A stretch of 64,000 nt of DNA from Terrabacter sp. Ter38 (GTDB taxonomy: Bacteria > Actinomycetota > Actinomycetes > Actinomycetales > Dermatophilaceae), in assembly GCF_024519435.1 (NCBI RefSeq), contig NZ_JALJRZ010000001.1:620001-684000 (forward strand), written 5' to 3'. The notes under the pieces are model-generated. The model made no database searches. It was not told where the DNA came from and saw nothing but the letters and a program-made list of their open reading frames with translations. Below, piece by piece: positions 18,738 to 28,245 of the stretch; position 1 is the stretch's first letter; each line of letters begins with the position of its first letter. The translations under genes were made by a program, and so were the position numbers.

Positions 18738-19595
18738 TCAGTCCGGCTCGACGGGGTCGCCGACCTGCAGCACGGCACCGTCGGCGAGCGGCAGCTCCGG
18801 CGTGAGTCGGATGCCGAACCACGTGGCGCCGTCCCACTTCCGGTGTCGGGCGAGGGTGCGGATCGGCTCCTTGGCGGTGCGCAGGGCGACCCGGTCGACC
18901 GTCGTCATGACGCAGCGGTCGCACACCATGGTCGCGCGGAACGGCACGCCCCCGATGCGGACCGTCGTCCAGGCGTCCTCGGCAAACGGCTCGCTCCCGG
19001 AGACGACGACGTTGGGCCGGAAACGGTCGTGCCCCAAGGGATCTCGGGGCTCCTCGCCGCGCTCGGCCGCTGTCTCCAGCAGCCAGTCGTTGAGCCTGGC
19101 GAGGGACGACTCCGACGTGACGTGGAGGGGTGCGGCGTCGGACAGCGAGTTGCGGTCGCCGTCGGCGCCGCCCATGTCCGGACGGATGGGCCGGTGCGTC
19201 TCGTCGTCCTGCCACACGAGTCGGAGCGGGCGGCCGACCAGGGCGGTCAGCCAGGCGTCGGCGTCAGCGCCCGCGGGGAGCGCGTGGTCCTGCCCGGAGA
19301 ACGCGACGGGGACCGGCGCAGCTCCCCGTGGCGGGGCGAGCTCGAGCGCGTCGGCGCCGGGTGCGACGAGGCGCACTCCCCCGCCGTCGAGCGGCTCGGC
19401 CCGCAGGCCGAGGAGCGCGTGCTGCTCGCGCGCCGTGACCTTGGTGCCTTCCGGATCCACGACGGCCCAGCGCCGGTCGCCGTGCAGTCCGCGGGTCTCG
19501 ACCCACGCCTCGTCGAGCGGGACTCCGGCGAGCGACTTGACGGGGTAGACCGTCAGTGCCGTGACGTGCAGGCCGTGAGGCCCCGCCGCGGTCAC
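18738..19595 (-). CDS. MOSC domain protein
   Basis: 285 residues with an N-terminal MOSC beta-barrel (YPVKSLAGVPLDEAWVETRGL HGDR region) and the C-terminal MOSC domain with CDRCVMTTVD, the Cys that binds molybdenum cofactor-linked sulfur in the family. This is the YcbX / mARC-like arrangement that reduces N-hydroxylated compounds or moves sulfur; it lacks a fused ferredoxin domain. GTG 19595 overlaps the M3 peptidase stop as GTGA, implying translational coupling with that upstream gene. Convergent with the preceding dehydrogenase. Confidence 0.88.
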   Translation of the reverse strand: MTAAGPHGLHVTALTVYPVKSLAGVPLDEAWVETRGLHGDRRWAVVDPEGTKVTAREQHALLGLRAEPLDGGGVRLVAPGADALELAPPRGAAPVPVAFSGQDHALPAGADADAWLTALVGRPLRLVWQDDETHRPIRPDMGGADGDRNSLSDAAPLHVTSESSLARLNDWLLETAAERGEEPRDPLGHDRFRPNVVVSGSEPFAEDAWTTVRIGGVPFRATMVCDRCVMTTVDRVALRTAKEPIRTLARHRKWDGATWFGIRLTPELPLADGAVLQVGDPVEPD

Positions 19596-21517
19596 TCGGC
19601 GAGCCACGCGGCATACGCGTCGAACGTGTAGGGACGGCCGAGGAAGTCCTCGACGAGGTCGGCCGCGTCGCGTCGCCCACCCTGCGCGAGGACCTTGTCG
19701 CGGTAGGCACCGGCGACCTCGGGGTCGAAGAGGTCACCCTTGTCGAAGGCCGAGAACATGTCCTTGGCGATGACGAGCGACCACATGTACGTGTAGTACG
19801 CCGAGCTGTAGCCGTCGAGGTGACCGAAGTGGCACTGCATGTGCGTGCCGTCGAGGTACGGGAACACGGAGTAGCGCTCCATGAGCTCACGCAGGCGGGC
19901 CGTGAGGTCGTCGGTCTCGTTGACGTGGAAGTCGTAGGAGAGCGCGGCGTAGAACATCTGCGTCCGGGCGTCGTAGCCCTTGCCGAAGTCGTCGGCCCGG
20001 CGCATCGCCTCGACGAGCTCGGCGGGGATGGTCTCGCCCTCGGCGTTGCGGGCGAAGGTCGCGAGCACGTCGGCGTCCCAGGCCCATTCCTCGAGCATCT
20101 GGCTCGGGGCCTCGACGAAGTCCCACTCGGTCGCGACGCCCGAGAAGCGCACCCACTCGGTGCGGCCGGCGAGCACGTGGTGCACGAGGTGGCCGAACTC
20201 GTGGAAGAGGGTGACGACCTCGTCGTGCTCCATGAGGCCGCGGTTGAAGTTGCACACGAGCACGCCCTCGGCGAGTTGCGTGCCGGCGACACCGCGCGCG
20301 AGGTCGAACTGGGCCGCGTGCTTGTACTTCCCGTCGCGGGGGTGCAGGTCGAGGTGGATGCGGCCGATGCGCTCGCCGTGGAAGGAGACGTCGTAGGTCG
20401 TGACCTCCTCGTGCCACGTGCGGGCGTCCTCGCGCGGCACCGGCGACCACTCGAGCCCGAAGAGTCGGCCGGTCACGTCGAGCAGCCCCTGGCGCACCGA
20501 CTCGAACGGGAAGTACGTGCGTACGCGCTGCGCGTCGACGGCGAGGTCCTCCTTGCGGACGAGCTCGGCGTAGTAGGAGACGTCGGCCCCGTCGATGTCG
20601 GTGGCGTCGGGACGGTCCTGGCGCAGACGCTCGAGCAGCACCGCCTTGTCACGCTCGGCGCTCGTGGCCGACAGCTCGGTGATGCGGTCGATGAACTCGC
20701 CGATGGCGTCGCCGCTGCCGATCATCTTGACCTCGGCGTCGTAGTCGGCCCAGGAGGCGTAGCCGAGGAGAGCGGCGTGCTCGCGCCGGACGGAGAAGAT
20801 CTCCTGCAGGACGCGGTCGTTGTCCGGCCACGCGATGGTGAGGAACTCGGTGACGAGGTCTCGGCGGGCCTGCGCGTCGTGCGCGAAGGTCCGGAAGGGC
20901 ACGACGTCGGGGTAGTCGGTCGTCACGGTGACGAGGCCGTCGTCGTCGACCGGGTGCGCCTCGATCCAGTCCTGCGGCATCCCCGCGAGCCGGTCGGGCG
21001 TCACCCGGATGCTGCGGACGTTCTCGCGGATGTTCTTGCTGAACTCCTGGCTGAGCAGGATCGCCCGCTCGCTCAGGGCACGGAGGCGGTCGCGAGCATC
21101 CTCGTCGCGGTCGACGCCCGAGCGACGGAAGTCGCGCAGCGTCCGCTCGAGCACCCTCGTCGCGTCGGCGTCCAGGCCGCTCGCGTCGAGCCCGGCGAGG
21201 ACGGCATACAGCTGGGTGTCCAGACCGAGATCCGTGTCGAGCTTCTGCACCTGCTGGGCCACGGACTCGGCGCGCTCGCGCACGGTCGAGTCGGGGTGCA
21301 CCTCGGAGAAGAGCGACCCGACGGACGCGGCATTGGACAGAGCCGTCTGTGCGTCGTTCCAGACGCGGAGCGCCTCGAGCGGCTCCTTCGGAGGGTCGCT
21401 GCGCAGGCCTTCGACGAGGGACCGCGCCAGCGCGAGCTGCTGCTCGCCGCGGGCGCCGACCCAGTCGAGCCAGTCACTGTCGAGGGGCAGGGGCAGGTGC
21501 GTGGGCTCCGTGGTCAC
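19592..21517 (-). CDS. M3-family metallopeptidase (oligopeptidase)
   Basis: 641-residue cytosolic zinc oligopeptidase of the thimet/Dcp group. Zinc site FHEFGHLVHH (HExxH) near residue 430, with the downstream glutamate helix (TEWDFVEAPSQMLEEWAW) about 25 residues later. It has no signal peptide and no membrane segment, so it probably degrades small peptides. GTG 21517 is chosen because TACAGT lies 7 nt before it and the conserved N-terminal region starts there; the frame open further upstream is Arg/Pro-rich. MOSC gene follows with 4-nt overlap. Confidence 0.92.
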   Translation of the reverse strand: MTTEPTHLPLPLDSDWLDWVGARGEQQLALARSLVEGLRSDPPKEPLEALRVWNDAQTALSNAASVGSLFSEVHPDSTVRERAESVAQQVQKLDTDLGLDTQLYAVLAGLDASGLDADATRVLERTLRDFRRSGVDRDEDARDRLRALSERAILLSQEFSKNIRENVRSIRVTPDRLAGMPQDWIEAHPVDDDGLVTVTTDYPDVVPFRTFAHDAQARRDLVTEFLTIAWPDNDRVLQEIFSVRREHAALLGYASWADYDAEVKMIGSGDAIGEFIDRITELSATSAERDKAVLLERLRQDRPDATDIDGADVSYYAELVRKEDLAVDAQRVRTYFPFESVRQGLLDVTGRLFGLEWSPVPREDARTWHEEVTTYDVSFHGERIGRIHLDLHPRDGKYKHAAQFDLARGVAGTQLAEGVLVCNFNRGLMEHDEVVTLFHEFGHLVHHVLAGRTEWVRFSGVATEWDFVEAPSQMLEEWAWDADVLATFARNAEGETIPAELVEAMRRADDFGKGYDARTQMFYAALSYDFHVNETDDLTARLRELMERYSVFPYLDGTHMQCHFGHLDGYSSAYYTYMWSLVIAKDMFSAFDKGDLFDPEVAGAYRDKVLAQGGRRDAADLVEDFLGRPYTFDAYAAWLAE

Positions 21518-21524
21518 AGACGGC

Positions 21525-21530
21525 ACTGTA
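21525..21530 (-). promoter_or_regulatory. -10 box of the M3 peptidase (leaderless)
   Basis: TACAGT, part of GGCATACAGT on the minus strand, 7 nt before GTG 21517. Confidence 0.5.
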
Positions 21531-21558
21531 TGCCGCCACCCTCCCTTCGCGTCGACCG

Positions 21559-22854
21559 CTATTCCCAGAGCTGCAGCGAGCGGGTCATGATGCCGGCGAG
21601 GTCGTCGGGCCCGACCTCGCGAGGGCTCGTCGCGAGCAGCCGCTGCTGCTTGAGCGAGCCCTCCACGAGGGCCTCGACGTCGCGCTCGTCGTAGCCGACG
21701 CCACGAAGGCCGTTCGGCATGTCGATGTCGCGCATGAGGTCGACGAGGACGCCGGGCAGCACGTCGCGGGGCGCGGACTCCCAGCGGCTGCCGTGCTCCG
21801 GGTCGAGGAGCCGGGCCGCGGCGAGGTGTCGTTCGGGGTCGGACCCGAAGGTCCACCGGAACGCCTCGGGCGCCGTGAGCGCGACCGCCATGCCGTGCGG
21901 CACCATCGGCTCGTCGCTCGGGTATCCGTCCGGGTGGAAGTCGCGCACCCGACCGGCGATGGGGTACGCGTTGGCGTGCGGCACGTGGACGCCCGCGTTG
22001 CCGAACCCGAGGCCGGCGAACGTCGCCGCGAGCGCCATCTCGCCGCGGGCGGACTCGTCGGAGCCGTCACGGACGGCCCTCCGGAACGCCTTGGTCAGCA
22101 AGGACATCGCGCGCTCGGACCACATGTCGGCGATGGGGTTGCTGCCGCAGTAGGGGACGCGCTCAGCGGGCTGCTTGCGCTCGTAGCTCGTGAATGGCCG
22201 CGCCGTCCAGCTCTCGAGGGCGTGGCAGAGGATGTCCATGCCGGCGCTCGCCGTCACCCCCGCGGGCTGGCTGGCCGTGAGTCGCGGGTCGACGACGGCG
22301 AGGCTCGGCCGGAGGCGCACGTGGCTGATGCCCGTCTTGACCTTGAGCGAGAGCACGTCGAGGACGCAGATCGTCGTGCTCTCGGCTCCGGTCCCCGTCG
22401 TCGTGGGCACCGCGACGAGGGGCGCGAGCGGGCGGGTCGGCGCGCGACCGGCACCGACGGGCGCGTTGACGTAGTCCATGAGCTCCCCGCCGTCGCTGAG
22501 GAGCAGGTCCACCGCCTTCGCGGTGTCGATGGCCGAACCACCCCCGACGGCGACGTAGCCGTCGAACGGCCCGTCCGCTCGGGCCTGCCCGACCGCGGCA
22601 AGGAGGCTCGCATCGGTCGGCTCGACGTGCGCCGAGTCGTGGACGACGACCTCGATCCCGAAACCGCGGATGCCCTCGGCGACGCGGTCCGGCCAGCCGG
22701 TCGCGAGCACGCCGGCGTCGGTGACGACGAGGACGCGGGACGCACCGAGCCCCAGGAGGTCGTGCCCGATCTCGTCCGCCGCGCCTGCCCCGAACTTCAG
22801 CTGTGGGGCGCCGTAGGTGAAGACGGACTCGGGGTTCGCGGGAGACCACGTCAT
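21559..22854 (-). CDS. hydroxyacid-oxoacid transhydrogenase (ADHFE1-like)
   Basis: 431-residue iron-type alcohol dehydrogenase close in layout to ADHFE1, which oxidises 4-hydroxybutyrate while reducing 2-oxoglutarate to D-2-hydroxyglutarate. Nucleotide loop GYVAVGGGSAIDTAKAVDLL (about 99–118), VPTTTGTGAESTT, ASAGMDILCHALESWTARPF and GVHVPHANAYPIAG with HGMAVALTAPEAF give the metal and substrate sites. Length and the characteristic SYERKQPAERVPYCGSNP insertion are those of the ADHFE1 group rather than butanol dehydrogenases. ATG 22854 lies 6 nt after TAGGGT. Divergent with the FAD oxidoreductase, sharing an overlapping -10 region. Confidence 0.85.
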   Translation of the reverse strand: MTWSPANPESVFTYGAPQLKFGAGAADEIGHDLLGLGASRVLVVTDAGVLATGWPDRVAEGIRGFGIEVVVHDSAHVEPTDASLLAAVGQARADGPFDGYVAVGGGSAIDTAKAVDLLLSDGGELMDYVNAPVGAGRAPTRPLAPLVAVPTTTGTGAESTTICVLDVLSLKVKTGISHVRLRPSLAVVDPRLTASQPAGVTASAGMDILCHALESWTARPFTSYERKQPAERVPYCGSNPIADMWSERAMSLLTKAFRRAVRDGSDESARGEMALAATFAGLGFGNAGVHVPHANAYPIAGRVRDFHPDGYPSDEPMVPHGMAVALTAPEAFRWTFGSDPERHLAAARLLDPEHGSRWESAPRDVLPGVLVDLMRDIDMPNGLRGVGYDERDVEALVEGSLKQQRLLATSPREVGPDDLAGIMTRSLQLWE

Positions 22855-22860
22855 GGGCCC

Positions 22861-22870
22861 ACCCTAGGGT
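22861..22870. promoter_or_regulatory. overlapping divergent -10 boxes ACCCTAGGGT
   Basis: A perfect 10-bp palindrome. TAGGGT on the plus strand (22865–22870) is 7 nt before ATG 22878; TAGGGT on the minus strand (22866–22861) is 6 nt before ATG 22854. The two boxes share their TA, so both genes appear leaderless and mutually exclusive at the polymerase-binding step. Confidence 0.55.
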
Positions 22871-22877
22871 GGGACGC

Positions 22878-24152
22878 ATGGCCACCGCCGCGACCGTCAG
22901 CACCCTCGTCGTCGGCGCCGGGCAGGCCGGCATCTCGCTCGTCACGGCCCTGCGCGAGCTCGGTGACACGCAGCCCGTCGTGCTCGTCGGCGCCGAACCC
23001 GAGCCCCCCTACGAGCGGCCACCCCTGTCGAAGAGCTACCTGCGCGGCGAGCACGACCGCGGCTCCCTCGTCTTCCACGACGCCGCCTGGTTCGCCGAGC
23101 TCGGGGTCGAGCTCGTCACGGGTGACCCCGTCGTGTCGATCGGCCGGGACACCTCCGGAGGCAGCGCCACGACGGCCTCGGGCCGGACCCTCACCTTCGA
23201 GCGCCTCGCCCTGACGACGGGCGCGGTCAACCGCGGTCTCGGGGTCGAGGGCGCCGAGCTCGACGGGGTCCACTCGGTGCGCACCCTCGCGGACGCCGAC
23301 CGACTGGCGCCTCGCCTCCGCGCCGCACGAGAGGTCGTCGTCGTCGGCGGTGGCTTCATCGGGCTCGAGATCGCCGCCGGCGCTCGGGAACTCGGGGCCC
23401 GCGTCACCGTCGTCGAGCTGACCGACCGCCTGCTCGGGCGCGCCGTCACCCCGCTGCTGTCCGAGGAGGTGCTCCGGGCGCACGAGCGCCGCGGCACGCG
23501 GATCCTCCTGCGCTCCGACGTCGTTCGCGTGACCGGCGAGGGCGGCCAGACGACGGGAGTCGAGCTGGCCAACGGCACGGAGGTGCCTGCCGACCTCCTC
23601 GTCGTCGGGATCGGAGCCGTACCCAGCACGGCGCTCGCCGAGCAGCTCGGCCTGCTCGTCGACACCCGCGGCATCGTCGTCGACGAGCACGCACTCACCT
23701 CGGACGGGGTCACCGTCGCGGCCGGCGACTGCACCGTCGGACCCAACCCTTTCGACCGCGGCGAAGCCGGATCGATGCGGCTGGAGAGCGTGCCGCACGC
23801 GACCGACCAGGCGCGGGCGGCAGCAGGGACCCTCACCGGCCACCGAACGGCATATGACCGCGTGCCGTGGTTCTGGAGCGACCAGGGCGACCTACGACTC
23901 CAGATGGCGGGGCTCCCGCACGGCGCCGACCGGACGGTCGTCCGGGGCGACGTCGCGGCCGAACGCTTCTCGCTGCTCAGCTACCGCGACGGGCTCCTCA
24001 TCGCCGTCGAGTCGGTCGGCGTCCCGACCGACTACCTCGCCGTGAAACGCGCGCTCGAGAAGGGTATGACGATCGACGCCGACAGCGCGGCGGACACCTC
24101 CGTCCCGCTCAAACGGCTCATCACGAGGGCACGCGGCACTCGCACATCCTGA
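22878..24152 (+). CDS. FAD-dependent ferredoxin-reductase-like oxidoreductase
   Basis: 424 residues. FAD motif VVGAGQAGISLVTALRE near the N-terminus, PYERPPLSKSYL (typical of putidaredoxin/rhodocoxin reductases), NAD motif VVVVGGGFIGLEIAAGARE, and TSDGVTVAAGDCT before the flavin C-terminal segment. The family transfers electrons from NADH to a [2Fe-2S] ferredoxin feeding a P450 or dioxygenase; neither partner is adjacent. ATG 22878 is 7 nt after a TAGGGT box. The sodium:solute symporter follows 60 bp downstream with its own promoter and ribosome site. Confidence 0.9.
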   Translation: MATAATVSTLVVGAGQAGISLVTALRELGDTQPVVLVGAEPEPPYERPPLSKSYLRGEHDRGSLVFHDAAWFAELGVELVTGDPVVSIGRDTSGGSATTASGRTLTFERLALTTGAVNRGLGVEGAELDGVHSVRTLADADRLAPRLRAAREVVVVGGGFIGLEIAAGARELGARVTVVELTDRLLGRAVTPLLSEEVLRAHERRGTRILLRSDVVRVTGEGGQTTGVELANGTEVPADLLVVGIGAVPSTALAEQLGLLVDTRGIVVDEHALTSDGVTVAAGDCTVGPNPFDRGEAGSMRLESVPHATDQARAAAGTLTGHRTAYDRVPWFWSDQGDLRLQMAGLPHGADRTVVRGDVAAERFSLLSYRDGLLIAVESVGVPTDYLAVKRALEKGMTIDADSAADTSVPLKRLITRARGTRTS

Positions 24153-24212
24153 CTCGCCTGGCTCCACGGGCTGCGCTAGCGTCGGTCGTCGCCCAACGAA
24201 GGGACTGAACGC

Positions 24213-25970
24213 ATGCACGCACTGGCGGGTCTGCCCACGGCGGACGCCCTCATCAGCGCCAAACCGGTCGACTACCTCATCATCGCCCTCTACTTCGTCT
24301 TCGTCCTCGGCATCGGGGTCATGGCGAGGCGCGCGGTGTCCGACTCCATCGACTTCTTCCTCTCCGGCCGGTCCCTGCCGGCCTGGGTCACCGGTCTCGC
24401 CTTCATCTCGGCGAACCTCGGTGCCGTCGAGATCATGGGCATGTCGGCCAACGGGGCTGAGCTCGGCATCTCGTCCGTGCACTACTTCTGGGTCGGCGCC
24501 ATCCCCGCCATGCTCTTCCTCGGCGTCGTGATGATGCCCTTCTACTACGGCTCGAAGGTGCGCTCGGTCCCCGAGTTCATGTTCCGCCGCTTCGGCACCG
24601 GGGCCCACCTCGTCAACTCGATCAGCTTCGCCGTCGCGCAGCTGCTCATCGCCGGCGTCAACCTCTACCTGCTCGGCTCGATCGTGCACGCGCTGCTCGG
24701 CTGGCCGCTCTGGGTGGCGCTGCTCGTCGCCGCCGCGATCGTCCTGTCGTACATCACACTCGGTGGCCTCTCGGCCGCCATCTACAACGAGGTGCTCCAG
24801 TTCTTCGTCATCGTGGCCGCCCTGCTGCCGCTGACGCTGATCGGCCTGCACCGCGTCGGCGGCTACCAGGGCCTCAAGGACAAGATCACCGAGTTCGCCA
24901 CGTCGGCTCCGGCGTCGGCGGGCGTCCCGTCGGCCGAGCAGCAGCTGCACTCGTGGCCGGGCCAGGCGCTCTCGGGCTTCGACTCGCCGTTCTGGTCGGT
25001 CGTCGGCATCGTCTTCGGCCTGGGCTTCGTCCTGTCCTTCGGCTACTGGACGACGAACTTCGTCGAGGTGCAGAGGGCCATGGCCTCCAACTCGATGTCG
25101 GCTGCTCGCAAGACACCCATCATCGGGTCGTTCGCCAAGATGTTCGTGCCCTTCATCGTCATCATTCCCGGCATGGTCGCCGCCGTGCTCGTCAAGGAGA
25201 TCGGCGAGCTCAAGGCGGGCGGCACCCCACCGGGCGGAGCGTCGGGCGAGGGCGTGAAGTACAACGACTCACTGCTCCTGCTCATGCGCGACATCCTGCC
25301 CAACGGGCTGCTCGGCGTCGCGATAGCGGGACTGCTCGCCGCCTTCATGGCCGGCATGGCCGCCAACATCTCGGCGTTCAACACCGTCTTCAGCTACGAC
25401 CTGTGGCAGCGCTACATCCGCAAGGACCACAGTGACGACTACTACCTGCACATCGGCCGGCTGGCCACGGTGGGAGCGACGGTCGTCGCGATCTTCACGG
25501 CCACCATCGCCAGCTCCTTCAGCAACGTCATGGACTACCTCCAGTCGCTGTTCGGGTTCTTCAACGCACCGCTCTTCGCAACCTTCATCCTCGGCATGTT
25601 CTGGAAGCGGATGACGGCAACGGCCGGGTGGGTCGGCCTGACGGCCGGCACGCTCTCCGCCGTGCTCGTCGCCTTCCTCAGCGAGGACGGCTTCGGGTCG
25701 GCGAGCCTCGGGGTCATCCCGCTGAGCGGCCAGGGCGCGGCGTTCGTGGCGGCATCCGCGGCGTTCGTCGTCGACATCGTGCTCAGCGTCGGCGTGTCGC
25801 TCGTGACCGAGCCCAAGTCGTCCGCCGAGCTGCGCGGCCTCGTCTACTCCGAGACGCCGAGGGAGGAGCTCGTCGACCCCCAGGAGCGCACGATGCCGTG
25901 GTTCCGCCGCACCCTGCCCCTGGCCGGCATCTCCCTCGGCCTCGTCATCGTCCTCAACTTCTTGTTCTGA
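24213..25970 (+). CDS. sodium:solute symporter (SSS family)
   Basis: 585 residues, 13–14 membrane helices. DYLIIALYFVFVLGIGVMARR begins helix 1; FFLSGRSLPAWVTGLAFISANLGAVE is the SSS signature region (Na2 site), and FVLSFGYWTTNFVEVQRA marks the middle of the family pattern. It is of the vSGLT / solute:Na+ group; the ligand (sugar, myo-inositol or organic acid) cannot be told. ATG 24213 has GAAGGGA about 9 nt upstream; TAGCGT at 24177–24182 is a plausible -10, giving a leader of about 25 nt. A 110-residue membrane protein follows in the same unit. Confidence 0.92.
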   Translation: MHALAGLPTADALISAKPVDYLIIALYFVFVLGIGVMARRAVSDSIDFFLSGRSLPAWVTGLAFISANLGAVEIMGMSANGAELGISSVHYFWVGAIPAMLFLGVVMMPFYYGSKVRSVPEFMFRRFGTGAHLVNSISFAVAQLLIAGVNLYLLGSIVHALLGWPLWVALLVAAAIVLSYITLGGLSAAIYNEVLQFFVIVAALLPLTLIGLHRVGGYQGLKDKITEFATSAPASAGVPSAEQQLHSWPGQALSGFDSPFWSVVGIVFGLGFVLSFGYWTTNFVEVQRAMASNSMSAARKTPIIGSFAKMFVPFIVIIPGMVAAVLVKEIGELKAGGTPPGGASGEGVKYNDSLLLLMRDILPNGLLGVAIAGLLAAFMAGMAANISAFNTVFSYDLWQRYIRKDHSDDYYLHIGRLATVGATVVAIFTATIASSFSNVMDYLQSLFGFFNAPLFATFILGMFWKRMTATAGWVGLTAGTLSAVLVAFLSEDGFGSASLGVIPLSGQGAAFVAASAAFVVDIVLSVGVSLVTEPKSSAELRGLVYSETPREELVDPQERTMPWFRRTLPLAGISLGLVIVLNFLF

Positions 25971-25983
25971 CAGGAGCCTCGAC

Positions 25984-26316
25984 ATGAGTGACCACCACCG
26001 GCTCGACGCGCCTGACCCCGACGGCACGCGGGGCGAGAAGCACACCGCGGGCGCCTTCGACATCCGCAACTTCATCGGCGCCCTGCTGGGCCTCTACGGC
26101 CTGATCCTCCTCGTCATGGGCATCTTCGGGGACCAGGCGCTGCAGAAGACCGGCGGCGTCAACGCCAACCTGTGGGCCGGCATCGTCCTGCTCCTCATGA
26201 GCGCGTTCTTCTTCGTCTGGGCGCGGATCAAGCCGATCGTCGTGCCCGCGCACGTCGAGCCCGTCGACGACGACCCGGCGCGTCCCGCGCCGAAGCGTCG
26301 CCCGACGGGGAGCTGA
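25984..26316 (+). CDS. two-helix membrane protein, symporter partner
   Basis: 110 residues. Polar N-tail, then two membrane segments (about 33–50 FIGALLGLYGLILLVMGIF and 61–78 LWAGIVLLLMSAFFFVWA), then a basic/Pro tail. It starts 13 bp after the symporter with ribosome site CAGGAG, so the two are co-translated. I know of similar short membrane proteins next to SSS symporters in actinobacteria, but not their role; it may be an accessory or stability subunit. Confidence 0.8.
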   Translation: MSDHHRLDAPDPDGTRGEKHTAGAFDIRNFIGALLGLYGLILLVMGIFGDQALQKTGGVNANLWAGIVLLLMSAFFFVWARIKPIVVPAHVEPVDDDPARPAPKRRPTGS

Positions 26317-26385
26317 CTCGACCGGCACGGTTCGCCGCCGGACCGACCTGACGAGACGCCGTGCCCCGTCCACCGTTCCCGACGG

Positions 26386-27246
26386 TCAGGACGCGGTCCG
26401 GCGTCTCGGGCGAGGCTGGCAGACGGGGCACGAGAAGGACGAGCGGTTCATGAACTGCTCCCGCCGCATGATCGTGCCGCACCGGTCGCAGGGCGTGCCG
26501 GCGCGGCCGTATGCGTGGAGCGACCGGTCGAAGTAGCCGCTCGCCCCGTTGACGTTGACGTAGAGCGAGTCGAAGCTCGTGCCCCCCTGCCCGAGCGCCT
26601 CCGCCATGACCTCGCGCGCTCGGTCGAGGATGGCGGAGAGCGTCGGCTTCGTCAGCGACGAGCACAGCCGTTCCCCGTGCACCTTGGCGCGCCACAGCGC
26701 CTCGTCGGCGTAGATGTTGCCGATACCGGACACGAGCGACTGGTCGAGCAGAGCCCGCTTGACCGCACTGTCGCGCTGCTTCATCCGCCGCACGACGGCC
26801 GCCAGGTCGTAGACCGGCTCGAAGGGGTCGGGCGCGATGTGGGCCACGGACTCGGGGATGCCGTCGGGACGCAGGGGCGACAGCGCGAGGCCGCCGAAGG
26901 TGCGCTGGTCGACGAAGCGCAGCTGCGGCCCGTCGTCGGCGAAGTCGAAGCGGGCGTGGCAGTGCTTCTCGAGCGGAGCGTCGGCGGGCTCGACGAGCAT
27001 CTGGCCGCTCATGCCGAGATGCACGATGAGCGCGTCCTCGCCGTCGAGCGCGAGCCAGAGGTACTTGCCGCGACGCGAGGCGGCCGTGACCGTGACGTCG
27101 TGCAGTCGCGCGGCGAGGTCCTCCGGCCCGGCGTCGTGACGACGCGCGACGCGGACGCCCGTGATGCGGGCACGCGTGACATGGCGACCCACGACGTGGT
27201 CGGCGAGGCCGCGGCGGACGACCTCGACCTCGGGCAGCTCCGGCAC
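26386..27246 (-). CDS. mutM: formamidopyrimidine-DNA glycosylase (Fpg)
   Basis: 286-residue bifunctional DNA glycosylase/AP lyase that removes 8-oxoguanine and formamidopyrimidines. N-terminal catalytic P2-E3 in [23 protein letters not shown] (the conserved Lys near residue 61), helix-two-turn-helix [13 protein letters not shown], and the C-terminal zinc finger CDRCGTIM ... CPVCQ. It is the last gene of DUF177–rpmF–rnc–mutM, 7 bp after rnc, in the order seen in most actinobacteria. Confidence 0.97.
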   Translation of the reverse strand: MPELPEVEVVRRGLADHVVGRHVTRARITGVRVARRHDAGPEDLAARLHDVTVTAASRRGKYLWLALDGEDALIVHLGMSGQMLVEPADAPLEKHCHARFDFADDGPQLRFVDQRTFGGLALSPLRPDGIPESVAHIAPDPFEPVYDLAAVVRRMKQRDSAVKRALLDQSLVSGIGNIYADEALWRAKVHGERLCSSLTKPTLSAILDRAREVMAEALGQGGTSFDSLYVNVNGASGYFDRSLHAYGRAGTPCDRCGTIMRREQFMNRSSFSCPVCQPRPRRRTAS

Positions 27247-27253
27247 GCGCGGC

Positions 27254-28042
27254 TCAGGCTTGCGTACGGCCCGTGGCCGCCGACGACACGGCGGCGCTGC
27301 GACGACCGTCGAGCGTGTGCCAGGCCTCCTTGGCGGCCTTCTGCTCGGCTTCCTTCTTCGAGCGGCCGCGACCCTCGCCGAGGATCTCCTCGCCGACGAC
27401 GACGCGGGCGTGGAACTCCTTCTCGTGGTCGGGTCCCTGCTCGCTGACGCGGTACTCCGGCGACCCGAGGGCCGAGCCGGCCGCCATCTCCTGGAGGCTC
27501 GTCTTCCAGTCGAGACCCGCGCCCAGCGTGGCAGCCTCCTCGATCAGGGGATCGAAGTGGTGGTGCACGAAGCGTGCTGCGAAGTCGATGTCGGTCGACA
27601 GGAACACCGTGCCGATGAGCGCCTCGAGGGTGTCGGCCAGGATCGAGGCCTTGTCGCGGCCGCCCGTAGCCTCCTCGCCCTTGCCGAGCATGACGTACTG
27701 CCCGAGGTCGAAGACCCGAGCGACGTCGGCGAGCGCCCGCATGTTGACGACGGCGGCGCGCAGCTTGGCCAGCTGCCCCTCGGCGAGGTCGGGGTGCTCA
27801 CGGTAGAGCGACTCGGTGACGACGAGGCCCAGCACGGAGTCGCCGAGGAACTCGAGGCGCTCGTTGTTGGGCAGGCCACCGTTCTCGTAGGCGTACGACC
27901 GGTGCGTCAGGGCACGCAGGAGCAGCGGCTCGTCGATGTCCTGGCCGACCACCTCGCGGAGGTGGGCGATCAGAGCATCGACGGGCCGCTGCGGCACCGC
28001 CGGAACACCCCCAGCACCAATGCTGCTCACGGGGCTGCTCAC
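27254..28042 (-). CDS. rnc: ribonuclease III
   Basis: 262-residue double-strand-specific RNase processing rRNA precursors. Catalytic signature [18 protein letters not shown] is at about residues 59–76, with the second acidic cluster [13 protein letters not shown]. The C-terminal dsRNA-binding domain (about 185–250) includes [21 protein letters not shown] 28042 is chosen, 7 nt after the rpmF stop; GTG 28030 (four codons further) is equally possible, and neither has a good ribosome site, suggesting coupling to rpmF. Confidence 0.95.
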   Translation of the reverse strand: MSSPVSSIGAGGVPAVPQRPVDALIAHLREVVGQDIDEPLLLRALTHRSYAYENGGLPNNERLEFLGDSVLGLVVTESLYREHPDLAEGQLAKLRAAVVNMRALADVARVFDLGQYVMLGKGEEATGGRDKASILADTLEALIGTVFLSTDIDFAARFVHHHFDPLIEEAATLGAGLDWKTSLQEMAAGSALGSPEYRVSEQGPDHEKEFHARVVVGEEILGEGRGRSKKEAEQKAAKEAWHTLDGRRSAAVSSAATGRTQA

Positions 28043-28049
28043 GGGGTGA

Positions 28050-28244
28050 TCAGGCCTGGTGCTCGGTGCGCTCGGCAGCGGCGTAGTGACGGCCCTTGTA
28101 CGTGCCACACGAGGGGCACGCGATGTGCGGCTGGGTCGCCGCACCGCACTGGGGGCACGTGGTGAGCGTCGTCGGCGTTGCCTTCCAGTTCGCGCGACGC
28201 GAACGGGTGTTGGAGCGCGACATCTTCCGCTTCGGGACAGCCAC
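28050..28244 (-). CDS. rpmF: 50S ribosomal protein L32
   Basis: 64-residue zinc-ribbon L32: [20 protein letters not shown], then CPQCG and CPSCG (C+ form) and GTYKGRHY. One bp downstream of the DUF177 gene and 7 bp upstream of rnc, the conserved bacterial arrangement. Confidence 0.98.
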   Translation of the reverse strand: MAVPKRKMSRSNTRSRRANWKATPTTLTTCPQCGAATQPHIACPSCGTYKGRHYAAAERTEHQA

Positions 28245-28245
28245 G

